Below, in pieces: positions 60,440 through 64,000 of a DNA stretch of 64,000 nucleotides; position 1 is the stretch's first letter; each line of letters starts with the position of its first letter. Location of the stretch: NCBI GenBank assembly GCA_041395565.1, contig JAWLAI010000008.1:62001-126000 (forward strand). The letters are read 5' to 3'. Below the pieces are notes generated by a model. That model saw nothing but the letters and a program-made list of their open reading frames with translations, searched no databases and had not been told where the DNA came from. The DNA comes from Pseudomonadota bacterium (GTDB taxonomy: Bacteria > Pseudomonadota > Gammaproteobacteria > UBA9214). A program made the translations under genes and the position numbers.

Positions 60440-61099
60440 TCAGGGCGCCGTGGCGCCGCCGGCATCTCCGGTGATGTTGCCCGTCTGTCCGGAGCCGTTC
60501 ATGCTGGCGATGTGCTCCAGCAGGCTGTCCAGACCCTTGTCATGGATCTCGCGGGCGAAACTCGAACGATGGGTCGCGACCAGGCTCACGCCTTCGACCG
60601 AGATGTCGTAGACCAGCCAGTCCTCGCCCGGCCTGTGCATGCGGAAGCCGAGTCGCACCGGCGGGCCGCCCGGCCGTTCGATCTCGGCGTCGACCTCAGC
60701 CCGGCCCGAAGCCAGGGTACCGCGCGCCGGTCCGATGGTGACCTTGTTTTCCCGATAGTCGCTGATGGAGCGCACGTAGGTATTGAGTAACAGTTGGCGG
60801 AATTCGCCGACGAAACGCGCGCGCTGCGTGTCGCTGGCACTGCGCCAGTATTTGCCGAGCACCCACTGGGCGGCGGCCTGGAAATCGATGTGCGGCAGGA
60901 TATAGCGATCCGTCAGGGCACGCACCCGCCTGACGTCCCGCAACTGATCCGGATCCTTGCGAATCTCGGCGAGGAGCACATTGGTGACATCCTGCAGCAT
61001 CTCTGCCGGACCGGGTCCGGTAGCCAGCGCGATGGCGGACGCCTGCAGCGTCCAGCACAGGATTACGGGATACAACAACTGCGGTTTCAGTCTTCTCAT
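60440..61099 (-). CDS. MlaC/Ttg2D-family periplasmic phospholipid-binding protein
   Basis: 219 residues from the ATG at 61099. A signal peptide (about 1-27, ending LQASAIALA) is followed by the MlaC pattern: DVTNVLLAEIRKDP, ALTDRYILPHIDFQAAAQWVLG, FRQLLLNTYVRSISDY, and VYDISVEGVSLVATHRSSF. MlaC shuttles phospholipids between the outer and inner membrane. No mlaABDEF genes are in the window, so this copy stands alone, or the rest is elsewhere. Convergent with smpB. Confidence 0.85.
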   Translation of the reverse strand: MRRLKPQLLYPVILCWTLQASAIALATGPGPAEMLQDVTNVLLAEIRKDPDQLRDVRRVRALTDRYILPHIDFQAAAQWVLGKYWRSASDTQRARFVGEFRQLLLNTYVRSISDYRENKVTIGPARGTLASGRAEVDAEIERPGGPPVRLGFRMHRPGEDWLVYDISVEGVSLVATHRSSFAREIHDKGLDSLLEHIASMNGSGQTGNITGDAGGATAP

Positions 61100-61249
61100 G
61101 ACAGTGTTCTTCTTGTTGCAAAGCCGGTGCACAGCAGGACTGCGGCCCGCCCCGCACGGCGCGGGGGTGTTACGGTATACTGAATCTTATCAGGCCGAAC
61201 GTCGCGGGCAACCTCGACCAAAGTCCAACGCCGCTTCAAATAACTGTAA

Positions 61250-61453
61250 ATGAAAGGAAAACTGAAAGAACCCCGGGTCATCACCGACCATCGCCGCGAG
61301 CCGGTCTGCATCCTGCCGGCAGGCTTTTATTTTGACGACACGCGCTGGGAACGCATCTGGCAGCGGTTCGAGGAAAAGGGCGAGGCGCTCACCCACGCCG
61401 ACCTGCGGCTGCTGTTCCCGGACGAACCGGTACTGCGGGAACGTAACACCTGA
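61250..61453 (+). CDS. small protein of unknown function (67 residues)
   Basis: MKGKLKEPRVITDHRREPVC at the start, then an acidic, aromatic stretch (FYFDDTRWERIWQRFEEKGE) and DLRLLFPDEPVLRERN. The composition and codon use look coding and there is no overlap with another gene. No clear ribosome site is visible. Soluble; I do not recognise the family. Confidence 0.55.
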   Translation: MKGKLKEPRVITDHRREPVCILPAGFYFDDTRWERIWQRFEEKGEALTHADLRLLFPDEPVLRERNT

Positions 61454-61508
61454 GCGCACCGCCGCCGGCCAAGACGACCCGCGGCGCAGGCAGCAGTTAC
61501 CGGACGCG

Positions 61509-62393
61509 CTAGCTGCCCTCCCGCAACGCGGCGATGCGCTCCTCCAGCGGCGGATGACTCAGGAACAGGCGGCTCAGGCCGGCTTTCATGCCGCCGGCAA
61601 TACCGAAGGCTGCGAATTCGCCGGGCAGGTCATGCGGCTGTTGCGCGCGCTGCAGCGCCTGCAGCGCGCCGATCATCTTCTGCCGGCCGGCCAGCGTCGC
61701 GCCGCCCGCATCCGCCCGGAACTCGCGCCGGCGCGAGAACCACATGACGATCATCGATGCCAGGATCGAAAGGAAGATCTGGGCCACGATCGAGGTGATG
61801 TAGTAGGCCGGCCCGTATCCCCGCTCGGTCTTGAACACCACGCGGTCTACCACGTGGCCGACCGTACGCGACAGGAAGATCACGAAGGTATTGACGACGC
61901 CCTGCAGCAGCCCCATGGTCACCATGTCGCCGTTACTGACGTGGCTGATCTCATGACCCAGCACCGCCTCGACCTCGTCGGCGTCCATGCTGGCGAGCAG
62001 GCCGGTACTCACCGCCACCAGCGCGCTGTTGCGGTTCATGCCGGTCGCGAAGGCGTTCGGCTCGGGCGCATTGAAGATGCCCACCTCCGGCATGCCGATC
62101 CCCGCCTGCTGCGCCTGGCGCCGGACGGTATCGACCAGCCATTGTTCCGTCCTGTTGGACGGCTGCTCGATGACCTGCACACCCATGGAGCGCTTGGCCA
62201 GGAATTTGGACATCGCCAGCGAGATGAAGGAGCCGGTGAAGCCGATCACCGCGGACATCACCAGCAGGGCCTGCAGGTTGAGATCCACGCCGTTCTGCGC
62301 CAGCACACCTTCCAGGCCCAGGAGCTGGAAAACCACGCTAACCACCACGAGTATCGCGGCATTGGTCGCCAGGAACAGAAATATGCGCATCAT
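61509..62393 (-). CDS. htpX: membrane protease HtpX
   Basis: 294 residues. Inner-membrane zinc protease of the M48 family, part of envelope quality control with FtsH. Four hydrophobic segments (5-25, 42-62, 160-180, 198-218) and the zinc site His147-Glu148-x2-His151 (GHEISH) plus Glu223 (RRREFRADAGG). Divergent from ssrA. Confidence 0.97.
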   Translation of the reverse strand: MMRIFLFLATNAAILVVVSVVFQLLGLEGVLAQNGVDLNLQALLVMSAVIGFTGSFISLAMSKFLAKRSMGVQVIEQPSNRTEQWLVDTVRRQAQQAGIGMPEVGIFNAPEPNAFATGMNRNSALVAVSTGLLASMDADEVEAVLGHEISHVSNGDMVTMGLLQGVVNTFVIFLSRTVGHVVDRVVFKTERGYGPAYYITSIVAQIFLSILASMIVMWFSRRREFRADAGGATLAGRQKMIGALQALQRAQQPHDLPGEFAAFGIAGGMKAGLSRLFLSHPPLEERIAALREGS

Positions 62394-62492
62394 GGTCGGT
62401 CACCTCGCTGTGTGTCCGGATAGACAGTCCGGGCCGGGAATAATTCCCGCCTCAGCAGCCAGATATGGGAAGTCCAGTCGTATTTCAAGGGC

Positions 62493-62520
62493 GGAACTTT
62501 TCGCCGAGTGTGCTATCTTA
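62493..62520 (+). promoter_or_regulatory. candidate sigmaE-type promoter of ssrA
   Basis: GGAACTT at 62493-62499, 16 bp, TCTTA at 62516-62520, 12 bases before the mature tmRNA 5' end. This matches the RpoE pattern GGAACTT-N15-19-TCnnA. The same DNA offers a sigma70 -10 (TATCTT, 62514-62519) but no -35 at the proper distance. Confidence 0.4.
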
Positions 62521-62532
62521 GCATCAGCTTTA

Positions 62533-62907
62533 GGGGGCGACCTGGCTTCGACGTGGGTTGCGAAACCTGAGGTGCATGCCGAGGCGCAGAGGACCTCGTT
62601 AATCCAGCTGCAAACTTATAGTTGCCAACGACGACAACTACGCACTCGCTGCTTAAAACCCAGTAGGGTGCCGTCTGACCGGAGCCGTGCTTGTGCGTCC
62701 GGCGCCCCTCGGGGCACTCAGGCGTCGACTCTCACAAGATCGCGACAACGCACGTCCGGGGCCGAGTCGTTAAAACCTTACCGGAATCGCTGGTTGTCTT
62801 CCCTGCCCGTCGGGTAGCAGCCAGTTAAATTAATAGACCGGGATAAGCATGTAGAGCCGATGGCAGAGGACTTGCGGACGCGGGTTCGATTCCCGCCGCC
62901 TCCACCA
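62533..62907 (+). ncRNA. ssrA: transfer-messenger RNA (tmRNA)
   Basis: 375 nt, one-piece tmRNA. The 5' GGGGGCG pairs with CGCCTCC before ACCA (encoded CCA), and the T-arm GGGTTCGATTCCC is near the 3' end. The resume codon GCC at 62624 opens the tag ANDDNYALAA, ending with TAA at 62654-62656; E. coli has ANDENYALAA. It tags proteins from stalled ribosomes for ClpXP and other proteases (here also FtsH). SmpB is encoded 2.1 kb upstream. Confidence 0.97.
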
Positions 62908-62911
62908 TTAA

Positions 62912-62946
62912 ACGAAAATGCCACCCCCTGCGGGTGGCTTTTTCGT
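62912..62946 (+). terminator. intrinsic terminator of ssrA
   Basis: GCCACCC, a 5-nt loop, GGGTGGC, then TTTTT. The outer flanks ACGAAAA and TTTTCGT extend the stem, so it can work in both directions. It begins 5 bases after the tmRNA CCA. Confidence 0.9.
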
Positions 62947-63492
62947 TAATGCGCGAAGCAACCGGAAAGCGGACCCGCGTAGCGGGTGAGTTTCCAGTGC
63001 ACAGGGATCTGCAGGTGCCGCGCAGGCCAGGGATGGCCGGGAGCGGCTCCCCGCCTTAAATCAAACCGGACAGTGCGTACCGAAAAGATACACCAGTCAG
63101 TCGTTCCCGGGGCGCAACGCTCAAAAAACAACCATGCCCTAGATTGCGCAGGAATATTCATCTCTGAGTCCGGTCTAATCCTGAGTTGGCGGCATGCGGA
63201 CGGACCCTCAGACGCCAAGGAAATCCTCCAACTGCGGCTGATCCCTGCGGTTGGCAAGCGTCCTCCAGGGCGAAGCGGGTGCGCATTCAAGGACTCCCAC
63301 ACAGCGGCAAACCGAATCACCTCTCCCCGCCAGCCAGCCAGCGCGTGCAGAGCGCGGCTGGGTAATAGCCAGGCAATTGTGACCGGTCCGTAACATTTTT
63401 ATACCGAATATAAAGACTTAACAGAAGCAGCCGCTATTCGCCTCGTGTCACCGGTGCGTCATAGCACCTGGTCCTGCATGGAGGGTACCTGA
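62947..63492. other. non-coding region downstream of ssrA
   Basis: About 546 bp without a credible gene. The first part is GC-rich with a small CCCGC/GCGGG hairpin at 62973-62985; the last 100 bp are A/T-rich (TTTTTATACCGAATATAAAG around 63396) and probably carry the promoter of the next gene. An open frame at 62986-63393 has an odd composition and no ribosome site. No repeat of the ssrA 3' end was found in this stretch. Confidence 0.5.
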
Positions 63493-64000
63493 ATGAAACG
63501 CATACGGTGGTCAAATCCGCTGGCCTGGTTACTGCTGCTGGTCTGCGCTGCCGCACCCGCACTCGGGGATAAGCGGTTTTCCGAATCGTGGCACGCACAA
63601 GACTCTGAACATTCATCCCGCCGGGATTCCGCCCACAACCACGATGACCGCAATACGAGCGAGCACGATCAGCGTCGGCACCGCTATGATGATCACGGAC
63701 ATGCAACGGGTCCGCATCATGACCTGTGTAAAAGCGACGAAGACAATTCGATATTCGAGATACCTCCTACGGGAATCGCAAGTTCGGTCTGGGAAGACGG
63801 AACCATCGGGCTGGTAATTCCAATCGAAAATAAATCTGCGGGCCCATTGCATGACGTGGTCGTAACCGAGGTCAAGGTGGCCAACGCCGTCACGAAGGAT
63901 CCGGCCGCGGAGGTGGCGCTCGGGGACGTCAGCACGGAGGAACTCAAACTCGTCAATGCACAGGTCAAGGATATCGATGGCCAACTGCAGGGTAAGTATC
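63493..64000 (+). CDS. secreted His-rich protein, 3' end outside the window
   Basis: 169 codons are visible, starting at an ATG with GGAGGG eight bases upstream; the frame is still open at the window edge. Residues 1-25 are a signal peptide (NPLAWLLLLVCAAAPALG). Residues 34-78 are very polar with ten His and many Asp, Glu and Arg (HDDRNTSEHDQRRHRYDDHG), a possible metal-binding segment. From about 90 it resembles a beta-sandwich repeat (GTIGLVIPIENKSAGPLHDV; VVVTEVKVANAV) as in surface proteins. Codon use is less GC-rich than its neighbours. The family is not recognised. Confidence 0.7.
   Translation, partial: MKRIRWSNPLAWLLLLVCAAAPALGDKRFSESWHAQDSEHSSRRDSAHNHDDRNTSEHDQRRHRYDDHGHATGPHHDLCKSDEDNSIFEIPPTGIASSVWEDGTIGLVIPIENKSAGPLHDVVVTEVKVANAVTKDPAAEVALGDVSTEELKLVNAQVKDIDGQLQGKY

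Noticed and set aside
62986..63393. 135-residue open frame after ssrA
   Set aside because: No ribosome site, atypical composition (many Cys, Arg and Pro in mixed order), no family resemblance.

Overview
The window is a high-GC, almost purely housekeeping stretch of a gammaproteobacterial chromosome. The evidence is the gene order. The block tRNA-fMet-rimP-nusA-infB-rbfA-truB-rpsO-pnp, the block secG-tpiA-glmM-folP-ftsH-rlmE-yhbY-greA-carB-carA-dapB-dnaJ-dnaK-grpE, and the recN-fur-bamE-rnfH-ratA-smpB neighbourhood all follow the order known from Pseudomonas, Legionella and relatives. Unlike E. coli, the heat-shock operon starts with hrcA and carries a CIRCE operator, and nuoC and nuoD are separate genes. 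I would place it in a Chromatiales-like lineage but cannot name a genus.

Layout. 1-6.9 kb (mostly plus): tail of an unknown gene, acetyl-CoA synthetase, a YheT-type hydrolase, a secreted Sel1-repeat protein, a Bcp peroxiredoxin, a host-attachment-family protein (minus) and a CHAD protein. 6.9-15.8 kb (minus): the transcription/translation operon from initiator tRNA to pnp. 15.9-31.6 kb (minus): a NUDIX hydrolase and a complete 14-gene nuoA-N complex I operon with a clear sigma70 promoter. 31.9-41.1 kb: tRNA-Leu, secG, tpiA, a divergent glycosyltransferase, glmM, folP, ftsH, rlmE, yhbY, a DUF4149 membrane protein and greA. 41.1-52.3 kb (minus): carB, carA, dapB, then dnaJ, dnaK, grpE and hrcA behind CIRCE. 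52.3-62.9 kb: nadK, recN, a K+ channel, a small secreted protein, fur, bamE, rnfH, ratA, an SNF-family transporter, smpB, an MlaC-like protein, a 67-residue protein, htpX and the tmRNA gene ssrA. 62.9-64 kb: a gene-poor stretch after ssrA, then the start of a secreted His-rich protein cut by the window end.

Sequence quality matters here. nuoN, nuoG and carB carry one or two small indels each, and dnaK and dnaJ (about 47.7-49.8 kb, and 48.2-48.35 kb) are riddled with them. Restoring five bases gives CarB exactly the E. coli length of 1073 residues, and the broken proteins are otherwise well conserved. I read these as sequencing or assembly errors, not real gene decay.

No clearly new multi-gene system is visible. 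The most interesting local signals are: a promoter plus intrinsic-terminator attenuator, with a possible 12-codon Arg-containing leader peptide, in front of carA; an initiator tRNA with a U1-U72 mismatch instead of C1-A72; three small intergenic elements with imperfect terminal inverted repeats sitting inside operons; a sigmaE-like promoter match in front of ssrA; and the His-rich secreted protein next to the ssrA 3' end, a common island insertion site.
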